From positions 3,659 through 67,658 of the forward strand of contig JBQTHM010000006.1 of assembly GCA_052389895.1 (NCBI GenBank): 64,000 nt of DNA. The letters run 5' to 3'. Shown piece by piece: positions 50,565 through 61,159 of this stretch. Below the pieces are notes generated by a model. The model ran no database searches, was not told the origin of the DNA, and saw only the letters and a program-made list of their open reading frames with translations. Each line of letters opens with the position of its first letter. The stretch's first letter is position 1. Both the position numbers and the translations under genes were made by a program. The stretch is from CAVVXX01 sp052389895. GTDB taxonomy: Bacteria > Pseudomonadota > Alphaproteobacteria > Micropepsales > Micropepsaceae.

Positions 50565-52322
50565 ATGCTTGTGCGAAAGGTGACGCGCGCCGTCCCTTGG
50601 CTGGTTGCCGGGGCGTTCGCGCTTTCTATTGCCGTACATTCGCATGCGGCGGAAACGCCCCGCTATGACGTGCTCATTCGCGGCGGCGCGATTTACGACG
50701 GCACGGGTGAGAAATCGTTCGTCGGCGACGTCGCCGTCGCCGGCGACCGCATTGTTTTTGTCGGGCGGAAAGCGGTCGGCGGCGCACGGCACCTGATTGA
50801 TGCGCGCGGCCTGGCCGTGGCGCCGGGCTTTATCAACATGCTGAGCTGGTCCACCGAATCTCTGATCGTGGACGGGCGCGGCCAAAGCGAACTCAGGCAG
50901 GGCATCACGCTCGAAGTGATGGGCGAAGGCTGGTCCATGGGGCCGCTCAACGAGCCGATGAAGCGGCTGGCAGAGCAGCGCCAGGGCGACATCAAGTTCA
51001 AGATCACCTGGACGACACTTGGCGAATATCTCGATACCCTTCAGAAAAGGGGAATCTCTCTCAATGTTGCCTCGTTCGTCGGCGCCACGACCGTGCGTAT
51101 TCACGAGCTCGGCGAAGGCAACGTGCAGCCCAATGCGGCGCAACTCAATCGCATGCGCTCGCTTGTGCGCAAAGCAATGGAGGAGGGAGCGCTCGGTCTC
51201 GGCTCGTCGCTCATTTACGCGCCGGCGAACTACGCGCGCACGCCGGAATTGGCGGCACTGGCGGAAGAGGCGGGCGCCTGCGGAGGAATCTACATTTCCC
51301 ACATTCGCAGCGAGGGCGACAAAATCGAAGCCGCGCTTGACGAATTGTTCGCGATCAGCCGCACGGCGAAGGTGCCGGCGGAAATCTATCACTTGAAGGC
51401 TGCAGGCAAATCGAACTGGCGGTAACTCCCTGCGGTGCTCGATAAGATCGGCACGGCGCGCGCGCAAGGGCTGCGGATCACCGCGAACATGTACGTCTAT
51501 GAGGCCGGTGCCACCGGGCTCGATGCGGCGATGCCGCCTTGGGTGCAGGCGGGCGGACTGGAAGCATGGATTGCCCGTCTGAAAGATCCGGGAATCCGCA
51601 AACGTGTCATTGCCGAAATGCGCGATCCCAAACCGGCATGGGAGAACCTGTACGCGCATTCCGGCGCGGACGGTGTGCTCTTCCTTGGCTTCAAATCGGA
51701 AAAGCTGAAGCCGCTTACAGGCAAGAAGCTGAGCGAGGTAGCGCGAATGCGCGGCGCCAGCCCCGAGGACACGATCATTGATCTTGTGATCGAAGACGAT
51801 TCCCGCGTGGACGTCGCCTATTTTCTCATGGCCGAGGAAAACATCGCCAGGCAGGTCGCGCTTCCATATGTAAGCTTCGGTTCGGACGAAGCCGCACGCG
51901 CCCCCGAAGGCGTTTTTCTCAAGTCGAACCCCCACCCGCGCGCTTACGGAAATTTCGCCAGACTGCTCGGCAAGTATGTTCGCGAAGAAAAGCGCGTAGA
52001 ATTGGCCGAGGCCATCCGCCGGCTGACGTCCCTTCCGGCTGCCAATCTTGCATTGCGCGGCCGCGGTCTTCTGCGCAAAGGCTACTTCGCTGATGTGGTC
52101 GTATTCGATCCGAAAACCATCCGCGACCATGCCACCTACGAAAACCCTCAGCGCTACGCTACGGGCGTGCGCCACGTGCTGGTCAATGGCGTGCTGGCGC
52201 TCAAAGACGGTGAACCCACGGACGCGCGCCCGGGCCGTGTCGTACGCGGCCGTGCCTGGAAGGGCTGGCACGACGGCGGCTGCCGCAAGTCCGGCGCGGA
52301 GTGGCGCTGGGCGAGGAGCTGA
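50565..52322 (+). pseudogene. D-aminoacylase/amidohydrolase interrupted by one stop codon
   Basis: The frame encodes an N-acyl-D-amino-acid deacylase-like amidohydrolase in two pieces. The N-terminal part (50565-51425) has a signal peptide, the metal-hydrolase start IRGGAIYDGTGEKSFVGDVA, and SHIRSEGD. After TAA at 51423-51425 (KSNWR-stop-LPAV) the same frame continues through 52322 with DLVIEDDSRVDV, SDEAARAPEG and a normal C-terminal. An AAA-to-TAA change at one codon would explain it. Normally exported zinc enzyme, about 585 residues. Either a nonsense mutation or a sequencing error; function is probably lost unless the stop is read through. ATG 50565 follows TTTTGGGGAT. Confidence 0.8.
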
Positions 52323-52458
52323 CCACCATTAAGCATTTGTTTCGGAGCGGTTTTTTCCTGTCCGGCGCGCCGCAACCTTGAGTGCAGCCCAAGCGTTATG
52401 TTGCCTCGGGATGGCGCGCGGGGAGCCTGCCGTGGGATCGGGGCGGCCAGTCGCATTC

Positions 52459-54372
52459 ATGCAAAAGAGGGTTCCGGTGCGCGCTTTGGCGTGCGCTGTG
52501 GCGCTTGTTTGCTGTACCCAGCCGGCGCTCGCGCAATCGCAGATTGCCTCTATTTGGGACCTGCGCGAACTCAGCATAGAAGAGCTCGCCAATCTGGAAA
52601 TCACCTCGGTCGCCAAGCAGCGCTCGCCGCTGCAGGAGGCACCCGCTTCCGTCTATGTCGTCACCGGCGAAGAAATCCGGCGCAGCGGCGCCAACAGCGT
52701 GCCGGAAGCGCTCAGGCTGGCGCCCAACCTGCAAGTGGCGCGGCTGAACGCGGCGACTTACGCCATCACGGCGCGCGGGTTCAATCACGAAACTGCCACG
52801 GCAAACAAGCTTCTGGTTCTGATCGACGGCCGCACCGTATACACGCCGCTCTATTCCGGCGTCTTCTGGGACACCCAATCCGTGATGCTGGCCGATATCG
52901 ATCGCATCGAGGTCATTAGCGGGCCTGGCGGGGCGTTGTGGGGCACGAACGCGGTGAACGGCGTGATCAACATCATCACGCGGCCCGCAGATCAAACCGC
53001 CGGCGTGCATTTCGACGCGGGCTACGGAAATCTCGACAAGGTGGTCAATGCCCGTTTCGGCGGTGCCTTGGGCGAAGACGCAAGTTTTCGCATTTACGCC
53101 ATGGGCGAAAAGCGCGGCCCGCTGGAAACGCCGGACGGCAAGGACGCCAAGGACGACTGGCAAAAACTCCAAGGCGGATTCCGAGCCGATTTCGGCGAAG
53201 GCGCAAGCACGTTTACCCTTCAGGGCGACATCTACGCGGGCGAGTCTGAACACGTGCCCGCCGGCTCCGTTTCCGAAAACACGCTCAGCGGCGGCAATCT
53301 CTTGGGCCGCTGGGTTCAGCGGTTTTCCGACGGATCGAATTTGCAGTTGCAGGCCTATTACGACAATGCCAGGCGGACCACCATCAGCGGAATTACGTCG
53401 CTCGTTTCCACCTACGACATGGACGTGCATTATGCGTTTCGCATGGGCGAGCGGCATGCATTTGTGGTGGGCGGCGGGTATCGCTACATCGAGGACAAGT
53501 TTACGCCGGGGCCGGCAACGGCGTTTCTCGATCCCGCCGAGCGCACTCTGGAGCTGGCCAACGTTTTCGTTCACGACCAGGTTGCACTTCAGCCCGATCT
53601 TACACTTTCCCTGGGCGTCAAACTCGAAACCAACTCTTATACGGGCCTCGAGTACATGCCCGAGGCCCGGCTGGCCTGGCTCGCCTCCGAAACATCCATG
53701 CTGTGGGTTGCCGTTGCCAGGGCCGTGCGCACCCCGTCGCGTGTCGATCGCGATCTCTACGTTACGGGCCTACTCGCAGGCGGTCCGGACTTCGTATCCG
53801 AGGATTTGATCGCGACCGAAGTCGGCTATCGCGGCCAGCCTGCGCCAAATTTCTCGCTTTCAGCCTCGGTCTTCTTCAATGTTTATGACGACTTGCGCAC
53901 CGTCGAGGCGACCGGGGCGCCGTTTCCCCTTGTCGTCAAGAATAACATGGAGGGCGAGACGTACGGCGCCGAAGCATGGGCCGTGTACGATGCCACGGAC
54001 TGGTGGCGATTGCGTGCCGGGGTGAGCACATTGCACAAGGACCTGGAGCTCAAGAAAGGCAGCACCGATTTCTTCGGCACCGGCTTCGCCGGGAACGATC
54101 CCGAGTATCAAATCTCATTGCGCTCGGCGATGGACTTTGGCGACATCGAACTTGACCTCGGCTTGCGGGCGATAGACGCTCTTCCCGGACCGAGTGTCCC
54201 CGCTTACGTGGAGGCGGACGCGCGGATCGGCTGGCATCTCTCGGAGACCATGGATCTTTCGCTGCTCGGCGCAAATCTGCTGCACGAGCGCCACCTGGAA
54301 TTCGTGAGCTCCAGCCTGCCTCGACGCGAGGTTCCGCGCTCGTTTTTCGTCAGTTTTACTTGGCGGCCTTAG
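52459..54372 (+). CDS. TonB-dependent receptor
   Basis: A 637-aa outer-membrane receptor. Signal peptide at residues 1-26 (cleavage after ALA-Q), a TonB-like box region, and a plug domain including APASVYVVTGEEIRRSG, ARGFNHETA, YTPLYSGVFWDTQSVML and DIDRIEVISGPGGALWG. The barrel ends in the aromatic LRREVPRSFFVSFTWRP, as usual for receptors of the TonB family. It is smaller than iron-siderophore receptors and similar to those in TonB-YfiR-kinase gene clusters. Ligand unknown. ATG 52459 starts the signal peptide; the upstream in-frame ORF to 52378 lacks a ribosome site. Confidence 0.9.
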   Translation: MQKRVPVRALACAVALVCCTQPALAQSQIASIWDLRELSIEELANLEITSVAKQRSPLQEAPASVYVVTGEEIRRSGANSVPEALRLAPNLQVARLNAATYAITARGFNHETATANKLLVLIDGRTVYTPLYSGVFWDTQSVMLADIDRIEVISGPGGALWGTNAVNGVINIITRPADQTAGVHFDAGYGNLDKVVNARFGGALGEDASFRIYAMGEKRGPLETPDGKDAKDDWQKLQGGFRADFGEGASTFTLQGDIYAGESEHVPAGSVSENTLSGGNLLGRWVQRFSDGSNLQLQAYYDNARRTTISGITSLVSTYDMDVHYAFRMGERHAFVVGGGYRYIEDKFTPGPATAFLDPAERTLELANVFVHDQVALQPDLTLSLGVKLETNSYTGLEYMPEARLAWLASETSMLWVAVARAVRTPSRVDRDLYVTGLLAGGPDFVSEDLIATEVGYRGQPAPNFSLSASVFFNVYDDLRTVEATGAPFPLVVKNNMEGETYGAEAWAVYDATDWWRLRAGVSTLHKDLELKKGSTDFFGTGFAGNDPEYQISLRSAMDFGDIELDLGLRAIDALPGPSVPAYVEADARIGWHLSETMDLSLLGANLLHERHLEFVSSSLPRREVPRSFFVSFTWRP

Positions 54373-54390
54373 CCATCCGGCGAGGATGAA

Positions 54391-54924
54391 TTGAACCGCA
54401 GCTGGATTTTTATATTGCTCATGGTTTTGGCGATGTCCGGCGGCCCAGCCGCCGGCGAGGTGACGCTCGAAACGGCGATCAAGGCCACGTACCTTTACAA
54501 GTTCGCGCCTTTCGTCGAATGGCCGGCCGGGCCGGAAGGCCCGTTCGGGCTCTGTGTCATGGGCAAGGACCCCTTCGGAGACGCACTCGACGACGCCGTT
54601 TATGCCGAAAAGATCAACGGGCGGCCCATTAAGGTTCAGAGGATAAAATCGGCCTCCGCGGCAAAAGGCTGCCACATTCTCTACATAGGCGGCGACCATC
54701 GTCAGGTCGCGGCAGCTTTGAACCGGTTGCGAAGCCTGCCTGTGCTGACCGTGACGGATTTGCCGCGCGATGCACAAGCGAAGGGAGTTGTCAATTTTGT
54801 CATTGTCGACAACCATGTCCGCTTCGAAATCGACGATGCGGCCGCCGCCGAAAATGGACTTGTGATCAGTTCGAAGTTGCTGCGCCTTTCGCGCGGGGTG
54901 CGGCAGAGGCCGACGAAGCAATGA
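54391..54924 (+). CDS. YfiR family periplasmic protein
   Basis: A 177-aa exported protein of the YfiR (DUF4154) family. The signal peptide is followed by AIKATYLYKFAPFVEWPAG and GPFGLCVMGKDPFGDAL, with HILYIGG and VVNFVIVDNHVRFEID. Its two cysteines (LCVMG and GCHIL) may form a disulfide. In Pseudomonas YfiR represses the diguanylate cyclase YfiN; here there is no YfiN, and the protein sits before a CHASE8-type kinase instead. Start is TTG 54391 with GAGGAT upstream; next to the TonB receptor. Confidence 0.85.
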   Translation: MNRSWIFILLMVLAMSGGPAAGEVTLETAIKATYLYKFAPFVEWPAGPEGPFGLCVMGKDPFGDALDDAVYAEKINGRPIKVQRIKSASAAKGCHILYIGGDHRQVAAALNRLRSLPVLTVTDLPRDAQAKGVVNFVIVDNHVRFEIDDAAAAENGLVISSKLLRLSRGVRQRPTKQ

Positions 54925-56297
54925 TCATGCGCAGGCTCCATCGCTGGACAATGGGCCCCGTGCTCGCGCTCGCCGGAGCCGTGCTCCTGCTTGCGGCGGG
55001 CGTAGCGACCGCCGTCTATCAAAACTCGCTATACACCGCACAGAAGACGCACGAAGTCACGGCTCAGGCGCAAATACTGGCCGCCAGCGTCACCGCCGCA
55101 CTCGATTTCAACGATACGATAACGGCGCAGGAATACGTCAATGCGCTCCGGGCCAATCCCGAAGTGCGCGCGGCTGGCGTTTACAACATGGATGGCATTG
55201 CAGTGGCCGCCTATGTACGCGAAGGCGAACCACCGCTTCCCAAGTCGGTAAGCGCAGGCGGCGCAATGGCAGACGGGGACAGCATAATCGTCACTGTGCC
55301 TGTCGTTCAAAACGGTGCGTTGCTCGGCCGCGTATTTGTTCGCTCCAGCACGGATACCTTCGAGCGGCGCCTGATGCGCTACGGCGTCATCGCACTGCTT
55401 GCATGTATGGCGGCGCTCCTGTTCGCCGTGGCCGGCCTGTCCCAGGCGGCGCTCTCGCGCGCAAACCGGGCGCTCGAAATGCGTGCGGGGGAGCTGGCAG
55501 CCGCAAACGAAAAGCTTCAGGCGGAAATGATAGAGCGCGCGAAGGCGGAAGAAGCGTTGCGCCAGAGTCAGAAGATGGAAGCCATAGGCCAGCTTTCCGG
55601 CGGTATTGCGCACGACTTCAACAATTTGCTGACGGTCATCAAGGGCAATCTGCAGCTTCTCGAACGGCGCATCGCGCAAGGGCGGACGGACGTAAAGCGT
55701 TACGTCGACTCGGCAGCGGAAGCACTCAGGCGTGCCGCGACGCTCACGCAGCGCGTGCTGGCATTTTCGCGCCGCCAGCCGCTTTCTCCGCGCCCCGTTC
55801 ATTTGAGCCGTCTTATCGAGGACATGCGCGAGCTGCTGCGTCACTCGGTCGGCGAGACCGTTAAGCTTGAAAACCGCCTTGCCGCGGATTGGTGGACATT
55901 CTGCGATGCGAACCAGTTGGAAAATGTGATTCTCAACCTCGTCAACAACGCGCGCGATGCTATGCCCCGGGGCGGAATGCTGACGATCGCAACGGAAAAC
56001 GCATACGTGGATAGCCGCGAAGCCGAGGAAAAGGGAATCTCGCCGGGCGACTATGTCCGTCTGTCCGTGCACGACACGGGCGTCGGCATGCCGGAAGAAG
56101 TGCGCAGCAAGGCAATCGATCCGTTTTTCACGACCAAGCCCCACGGGCAGGGCACGGGGCTCGGCCTCAGCATGAGCTTCGGTTACGTGCGCCAGTCCAA
56201 CGGCTTCATGGACATCGAGAGTGCCGTGGGGCGGGGCACAATCGTTAGGATTCTCATGCCAAGATACGCTGCCGAATCGGAGGCTTTGAGGGCGTGA
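54921..56297 (+). CDS. CHASE8-like membrane histidine kinase
   Basis: A 458-aa kinase. Two membrane helices (about 14-36 and 155-177) enclose a periplasmic CHASE8-like sensor with [20 protein letters not shown] near residue 50. A coiled-coil linker leads to HisKA with His231 in [17 protein letters not shown], and an HATPase domain ends with [10 protein letters not shown] and [10 protein letters not shown]. The 5' end overlaps yfiR (ATGA) and the 3' end overlaps a receiver gene. YfiR probably acts on its periplasmic sensor. Confidence 0.9.
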   Translation: MIMRRLHRWTMGPVLALAGAVLLLAAGVATAVYQNSLYTAQKTHEVTAQAQILAASVTAALDFNDTITAQEYVNALRANPEVRAAGVYNMDGIAVAAYVREGEPPLPKSVSAGGAMADGDSIIVTVPVVQNGALLGRVFVRSSTDTFERRLMRYGVIALLACMAALLFAVAGLSQAALSRANRALEMRAGELAAANEKLQAEMIERAKAEEALRQSQKMEAIGQLSGGIAHDFNNLLTVIKGNLQLLERRIAQGRTDVKRYVDSAAEALRRAATLTQRVLAFSRRQPLSPRPVHLSRLIEDMRELLRHSVGETVKLENRLAADWWTFCDANQLENVILNLVNNARDAMPRGGMLTIATENAYVDSREAEEKGISPGDYVRLSVHDTGVGMPEEVRSKAIDPFFTTKPHGQGTGLGLSMSFGYVRQSNGFMDIESAVGRGTIVRILMPRYAAESEALRA

Positions 56298-56692
56298 TGA
56301 TGGTTGACGGCCCGAGCGGCGCGAAGCCCACCGTGCTCGTAGCGGAAGACGAGGCCATGCTGCGTGTGGTCGCCGTCGAGGTGCTGACGGATGCGGGCTA
56401 TCGCGTCCTGGAAGCCGGCGACGGCAATACGGCGCTCAAGGCGATTCAGGATGACGCAAATGTGGATCTCCTCATCAGCGACATCAAGATGCCGGGCCTC
56501 AATGGATACGAACTTGCGGAAGCGGGCATGGCGTTGCGCCCAGCCATGAAAGTGCTGTTGATGACCGGATATGTGCAGGAACCCATTCCCGCCAAGATGG
56601 CGGCAGCGGGCGTTCGCGTCCTCTACAAGCCCTTCGACATCGATCAGCTTCCGGCGCTGGCCGATTCCATGCTGAAGAACAGGCCCTTCTAG
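56297..56692 (+). CDS. single-domain response regulator
   Basis: A 131-aa stand-alone receiver. Phosphoacceptor Asp lies in DLLISDIKMPGLNGYEL, the conserved Thr in VLLMTGY and Lys in LYKPFDI. It overlaps the kinase stop (GTGATGATG); ATG 56297 is chosen, ATG 56300 and GTG 56294 are alternatives. The nearest kinase is its likely donor. The 3' end overlaps the convergent hydrolase gene by 4 bases. Confidence 0.9.
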   Translation: MMVDGPSGAKPTVLVAEDEAMLRVVAVEVLTDAGYRVLEAGDGNTALKAIQDDANVDLLISDIKMPGLNGYELAEAGMALRPAMKVLLMTGYVQEPIPAKMAAAGVRVLYKPFDIDQLPALADSMLKNRPF

Positions 56693-57765
56693 TTTCGGTC
56701 GCGGGAGTTTCGCAGCAGCTCTTCCAAATAGTTTTTCCAGATCGCTGCCCAGGTATGCGTGCTGTGCCCGCGTGTCGACTTGCTGGCAGGAATAAGAACA
56801 AAGCGGCCGCGCTCGAGCTTGCGTGCTTCGCGTTCGGCGATGCCGAGCTCAGGGGGATTGATGAAATCGTCGCCGGAGTTCACCCACATCACGCGCGCCT
56901 TGATGGTGTCGAGACGCGTGGACGGATCATAATCGCGCGAGGCGCCGATCTGGTACAGCAGATCGTTGGCGTCAAGCGGCGCTGTCATGTCCCTCATGCG
57001 CTCTTCGACATGCCGGTCGGCTGCCTCGCGCGTGGGAAAGTCGTCCTGCATCCGTAGCGGCGCGCTTCCGGCCAAAATGAGCAGATACGCTGCTGTGCGC
57101 AAACCCTGTTGCGGCTGTTCGCCGTAATAGCCCCCCTTCCAGGCGGGATCGGATGTGATCGCGTCCATCGCCATTTTGCGCCACATGCGGTTTCGCCCCG
57201 CGATTGCGACGGGAAGACAGGCAAGCGGCATCAGCGCATCCGCGAAATCGGGATACGTCTCCCCCCAAACAAAGGCATGCATGCAGCCCATGGATGTGCC
57301 GAGGATCAGACGCAGATGATTTACGCCCAGACCTTCTGTCAGCAGCGCATGCTGGGCCGCAACCATGTCGTCGTAGGTGTAAGGCGGGAATCGCATGCGC
57401 AATCCGTCGCTAGGTTTCGACGATTTCCCGTGCCCGATTCCGTCCGGAAGAACGATGAAATACCGTGCGGGATCGAGCAATCCGCCCGGCGCAAAGAGGA
57501 CGTCAGCGAACTGCGGACGCAGGAATTGGTGTCCGCTTCCGCTCGTCCCGTGCAGGATCATGACGGCGTTCGTCACGCGCCCCGCCGCATCGCGCCTGGG
57601 TTCGCCAAGCGTGGTGTAATGGATCCGGAGCTCATTCAGCGTTTCGCCCGAGCGAAAGCGGAAGTCGCGCAGGACATAGTCGCCCTCGCGCGTTTCAAGC
57701 GCTTTCGCCGGTTGCAGGACGGCGAGAAGGGCGAGGGCAAAGAGTATTGGCAGCCGAAGCGTCAT
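56689..57765 (-). CDS. exported alpha/beta hydrolase (MetX-like fold)
   Basis: A 358-aa alpha/beta hydrolase with a signal peptide at residues 1-22. The nucleophile is Ser158 in GTSMGCMHAF, preceded by HGTSGSGHQFL (oxyanion region). The acid is in VNSGDDFINPPE and the histidine in STRGHSTHTW. The overall pattern resembles homoserine O-acetyltransferases, but the signal peptide indicates a periplasmic or secreted esterase-like role. ATG 57765 starts the signal peptide; the upstream frame overlaps asparaginase. The preceding gene overlaps (ATGA), so the two are one operon. Confidence 0.8.
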   Translation of the reverse strand: MTLRLPILFALALLAVLQPAKALETREGDYVLRDFRFRSGETLNELRIHYTTLGEPRRDAAGRVTNAVMILHGTSGSGHQFLRPQFADVLFAPGGLLDPARYFIVLPDGIGHGKSSKPSDGLRMRFPPYTYDDMVAAQHALLTEGLGVNHLRLILGTSMGCMHAFVWGETYPDFADALMPLACLPVAIAGRNRMWRKMAMDAITSDPAWKGGYYGEQPQQGLRTAAYLLILAGSAPLRMQDDFPTREAADRHVEERMRDMTAPLDANDLLYQIGASRDYDPSTRLDTIKARVMWVNSGDDFINPPELGIAEREARKLERGRFVLIPASKSTRGHSTHTWAAIWKNYLEELLRNSRDRN

Positions 57766-58748
57766 GGCGGGCGCGGTCTGCTCGATTCGGGGCCGGCGTA
57801 TTGCGCCACAACGGGCGCTTCCCGTTCGGTGGCGTAGCCGCGGAACATGCCCACGCGGTTCCATTGCATGGCGACATTGCCCTTGGTGTCTATGCCGATC
57901 ATGCCGCCATTGGCATCGTCGTGGGCGGCCAGCGCGTCGCGAATTCCCGCCTTCATGGCGTCCTGAATGGTCATTCCCGCATACTTCATGCGGTCCGCCA
58001 CGTCCTTCGAGATGGAAAAGCGAATGAAATACTCGCCCTTGCCCGTGGTGGAAAATCCGCCCACGGCATTGTCGGCGTAGGTGGAGGCGCCGATGATGGG
58101 CGAATCTCCCACGCGCCCGGGCTTCTTGCCGCTGTCACCGCCAGTTGAGGTCGCAGCGGCGATGTCACCGCAACGGTCGAGCGCGACCGCGCCAACGGTT
58201 CCGTGCGTCCGTTTATCCGCTGCTGCACCCTTGTTCCTGATGAAATAGTCCGGCGGGGCGCTTTCCGCGCCCCGATTTCTTACCGATGCCTCGCCGCGGT
58301 CGCCCGCGAACAGCACATGGGGCGATTTCTCCATCACCAGGCGCGCAGCGGCGACCGGGTTCTTGATTGCGGTCATCGAGGCGACGGCACCGGTGCGCAG
58401 GTCGCGTCCGTCCATGATCGATGCATCCGTTTCCACCAGGCCGGCCGTGTTCGCGATGGCGCCCTTGCCGGCGTTGAAGATGCCGGAGTCCTCGAGATTG
58501 CGGACCACGGTCTCGACCACGTCCAGGCTTGCCGCCCCCTTCGCCAGCGACTTGCGCGCCTCGGCCAAAGTCTTGCGAAGAAATGCCAGCCTGCCGTTGT
58601 CCTCCGTCTTTTGGCTGAGCGCGCCGCCATGGGCCACCACGGCAAAGAAGTTATGCGCTTTGCAGGGCTCCGCGGCCCAAGCCGGGGACACGAGCACGCA
58701 GCAAAGCGCCAGCGCCGCGCACGAGTTGCGCAAGAATAATCTGCGCAT
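57762..58748 (-). CDS. exported isoaspartyl peptidase/type 2 L-asparaginase
   Basis: A 328-aa N-terminal nucleophile hydrolase. The signal peptide (about residues 1-25) makes it periplasmic. The autoproteolytic nucleophile is Thr184 in HGTVGAVALD; STGGDSGKKPGRVGDSPIIG and GIGID-like GGMIGIDTKGNVAM complete the active site. It removes isoaspartyl residues from damaged peptides or hydrolyses asparagine. AGGAG before ATG 58748 fixes the start. First gene of an operon with the exported hydrolase. Confidence 0.9.
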   Translation of the reverse strand: MRRLFLRNSCAALALCCVLVSPAWAAEPCKAHNFFAVVAHGGALSQKTEDNGRLAFLRKTLAEARKSLAKGAASLDVVETVVRNLEDSGIFNAGKGAIANTAGLVETDASIMDGRDLRTGAVASMTAIKNPVAAARLVMEKSPHVLFAGDRGEASVRNRGAESAPPDYFIRNKGAAADKRTHGTVGAVALDRCGDIAAATSTGGDSGKKPGRVGDSPIIGASTYADNAVGGFSTTGKGEYFIRFSISKDVADRMKYAGMTIQDAMKAGIRDALAAHDDANGGMIGIDTKGNVAMQWNRVGMFRGYATEREAPVVAQYAGPESSRPRPP

Positions 58749-58843
58749 GAGGTCTCCTTTCCGGAAAAGCGCGAAAGCTGGCACTATATACGTGCCGCGG
58801 CGGCATGCGCAGCGCGTCACAGGCACGCTGAATCCGCTGCCAG

Positions 58844-59698
58844 CTAGGATAGTCGCGGCCAGGATAGCCCGAAGGGCACGATCTTGTTGTCGATGTCGTG
58901 GCCGATATCGGCGCGGCCGAGATAGGGAATGCCCGACGCACGGCACCAGTGCTGAACGACCTCATCTTCCGTCTGGCGGAAATCGGGGTCGTTTGCCGGA
59001 ATTGAGTCGCAGCGGCCAAGCATGATCCCCGCCACCTTGCGGACATCCGGATTGCTCGTGACGTGAAAGAGCGTGCGGTCGATGCGGTACATATATTCGC
59101 CCACTTCTTCCAGCATGAGGATGTGGTCCGCGAGAGCTGGCTGAAACGGCGTGCCGGCCAGGGTGGCAAAGATCGTAAGGTTGAACGCAACTGCGGGCCG
59201 GGTCCGCGAAACATGCGGCTCGAACGTTTGCGTGTCTCCATCGGCAAGAAAGGAAAGGGCGCGCGCAACGGCTTTTTCGCCTCCCTCCCGCGCAAGATCG
59301 GACGGCATGGGCCCGTGCGCGAGGCGCGCAAACCCCCGCGCGTAGAGTGCGCCGAGCAGCGCCCCGGCATCGCTGTAGCCGAGGAACATCTTGGCCTTCG
59401 CAACGTCGCCGAGCCGCGGCAGCACGCGATCCAGCAGCCGGCACGCGCCGTATCCGCCGCGCGCAAACCAGACGGCGTCGAACGTCGCGTCGTTCGCGAA
59501 TTCGAGAAGCGCGTTCGCGCGCGTCTCGTCGTCGCCGGCGAAATGACCCGAAGAAAGAAAACATTGCGGATGGAAAACGATCTCGGGCGCGCGCTCGCGG
59601 AACTGCTGACGGGCGATGACGGCGATCCTTTCCGCGTGTGCGCGCTCCAGCCTGCTGCCGGGCGCGACCACGCCGATCTTCATCGCCTTGTTGCCCAT
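58844..59698 (-). CDS. ldcA: LD-carboxypeptidase (S66 family)
   Basis: A 284-aa cytoplasmic S66 peptidase that removes the terminal D-Ala from muropeptides during peptidoglycan recycling. The nucleophile is Ser109 in LGYSDAG, the glutamate lies in ILMLEEVGEYMYRIDR (near 197) and the histidine is His267 in DIGHDIDNK. The N-terminal KIGVVAPGSRLER is typical. It is divergent from mpl, so the two recycling steps are neighbours. Confidence 0.92.
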   Translation of the reverse strand: MGNKAMKIGVVAPGSRLERAHAERIAVIARQQFRERAPEIVFHPQCFLSSGHFAGDDETRANALLEFANDATFDAVWFARGGYGACRLLDRVLPRLGDVAKAKMFLGYSDAGALLGALYARGFARLAHGPMPSDLAREGGEKAVARALSFLADGDTQTFEPHVSRTRPAVAFNLTIFATLAGTPFQPALADHILMLEEVGEYMYRIDRTLFHVTSNPDVRKVAGIMLGRCDSIPANDPDFRQTEDEVVQHWCRASGIPYLGRADIGHDIDNKIVPFGLSWPRLS

Positions 59699-59755
59699 TG
59701 CGCCCGCCCCTAATCGCCCTTGCCGCCACGCAAATTTGGCTTATAGCTGCGCGCA

Positions 59756-61159
59756 ATGGTTCACAACAGGCCCTATTTTTTCTGCGGCATCGGGGGCAGC
59801 GGAATGCTCCCGCTCGCGCTCCTTCTGCGCGCCAGAGGCCATGACGTTTCCGGTTCGGACCGCGCGCTCGACCAGGGCCGTATGCCGGAGAAATTCGCCT
59901 TCCTGCGCGCCCAAGGAGTCAAACTGTTTCCGCAGGACGGCAGCGGCATCACCAGCCGAGATTTCACCGTTGTCGCCTCTGCGGCCGTTGAGGAAACGGT
60001 GCCGGACATCGCTGCGGCGCGCCGCTGCGGCGCAGGGCTGGTGACGCGAGCGGAGCTGCTCGCGCGCCTCTTTAACGAGTCGAAACGAAGCATCGGCGTG
60101 GCTGGCACCAGCGGCAAGACGACGACGACCGGAATGGCAGGCTGGATCCTGCACGCAGCCGGGCGGCAGCCAACCATCATCAACGGCGGCGTGATGAAGA
60201 ACTTTGTTTCCGCCGACGTTCCGTTCGCCGGCGCCGTCGCCGGGAAAAGCGATCTGATGGTGTGCGAAGTAGACGAAAGCGATGGCTCGATCGCCCATTA
60301 CAACCCGCAGGTCGCCGTGCTGACCAACGTGGCGCTCGACCACAAGTCGCTGGACGAGCTGCGCGTGCTTTTCCGTGAGTTCGCCGCGCGCGCAGACCTG
60401 GCGGTTATCAATCTCGACAATGCGGAAACCTTCGCGATTGCGCGGCACTTGGCGGAGCCGATCACATTCGCGATGTCCGCGTCCGGTGCGCGGCTTGCTG
60501 CGCGCGATCTCCGGCCAACCGCCGCGGGCGTCGCGTTCCGTGTGTCCGACGGGCGCACGGGAGAGGAAGCCGGCGTTTCGCTTTTAGTGCCTGGCCGCCA
60601 TAACGTCGCCAACGCGCTGGCCGCGATCGGTGTGGCGCTTGCAATGGGCGTTCCGCTCGGCGAAGCCGCGAAGTCGCTGGGGCGTTTCACTGGAATCCGC
60701 AGGCGGCTTGAAACCGTCGGCGGCAAGAACGGCATCACGGTGATCGACGATTTCGCCCACAACCCGGACAAGATCGCGGCGACGCTTTCCACCCTGCATG
60801 AGCAGCCCGGGCGGCTTCTCGTCATGTTCCAGCCCCACGGCTTTGGGCCCCTCAACAAGATGCGCGCCGAATTCGTCGAGGCTCTTGCCCGCGGCCTCGC
60901 GCCGGAGGACGTTCTTGTCATGCCCGAACCCGTCTATTTCGGGGGTACCGTCGAGCGCGCCACCACCAGCGGCGACATTGCGGAGGGCGTGCAGAAGGGC
61001 GGGCGCAATGCGCGCGCGTTCCAAACCCGGAAGGAATGCGGCGAGGCGCTCCTTGCCGGGGCGGAGCCGGGCGACCGCATCGTCGTCATGGGCGCGCGCG
61101 ACGACACGCTCAGCGATTTCGCGCAAGAACTCTTGCGCTCGGTTCCGGCGCGGGACTAG
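59756..61159 (+). CDS. mpl: UDP-MurNAc:L-Ala-gamma-D-Glu-mDap ligase Mpl
   Basis: A 467-aa Mur-ligase family enzyme that reattaches recovered murein tripeptide to UDP-MurNAc. The Rossmann start [15 protein letters not shown] is followed by the ATP loop [13 protein letters not shown] (117-123) and the C-terminal [14 protein letters not shown], where MurC-like enzymes have DDYAHHPTE. This replacement supports Mpl over MurC. It lies divergent from ldcA; both act in peptidoglycan recycling. Start ATG 59756. Confidence 0.85.
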   Translation: MVHNRPYFFCGIGGSGMLPLALLLRARGHDVSGSDRALDQGRMPEKFAFLRAQGVKLFPQDGSGITSRDFTVVASAAVEETVPDIAAARRCGAGLVTRAELLARLFNESKRSIGVAGTSGKTTTTGMAGWILHAAGRQPTIINGGVMKNFVSADVPFAGAVAGKSDLMVCEVDESDGSIAHYNPQVAVLTNVALDHKSLDELRVLFREFAARADLAVINLDNAETFAIARHLAEPITFAMSASGARLAARDLRPTAAGVAFRVSDGRTGEEAGVSLLVPGRHNVANALAAIGVALAMGVPLGEAAKSLGRFTGIRRRLETVGGKNGITVIDDFAHNPDKIAATLSTLHEQPGRLLVMFQPHGFGPLNKMRAEFVEALARGLAPEDVLVMPEPVYFGGTVERATTSGDIAEGVQKGGRNARAFQTRKECGEALLAGAEPGDRIVVMGARDDTLSDFAQELLRSVPARD

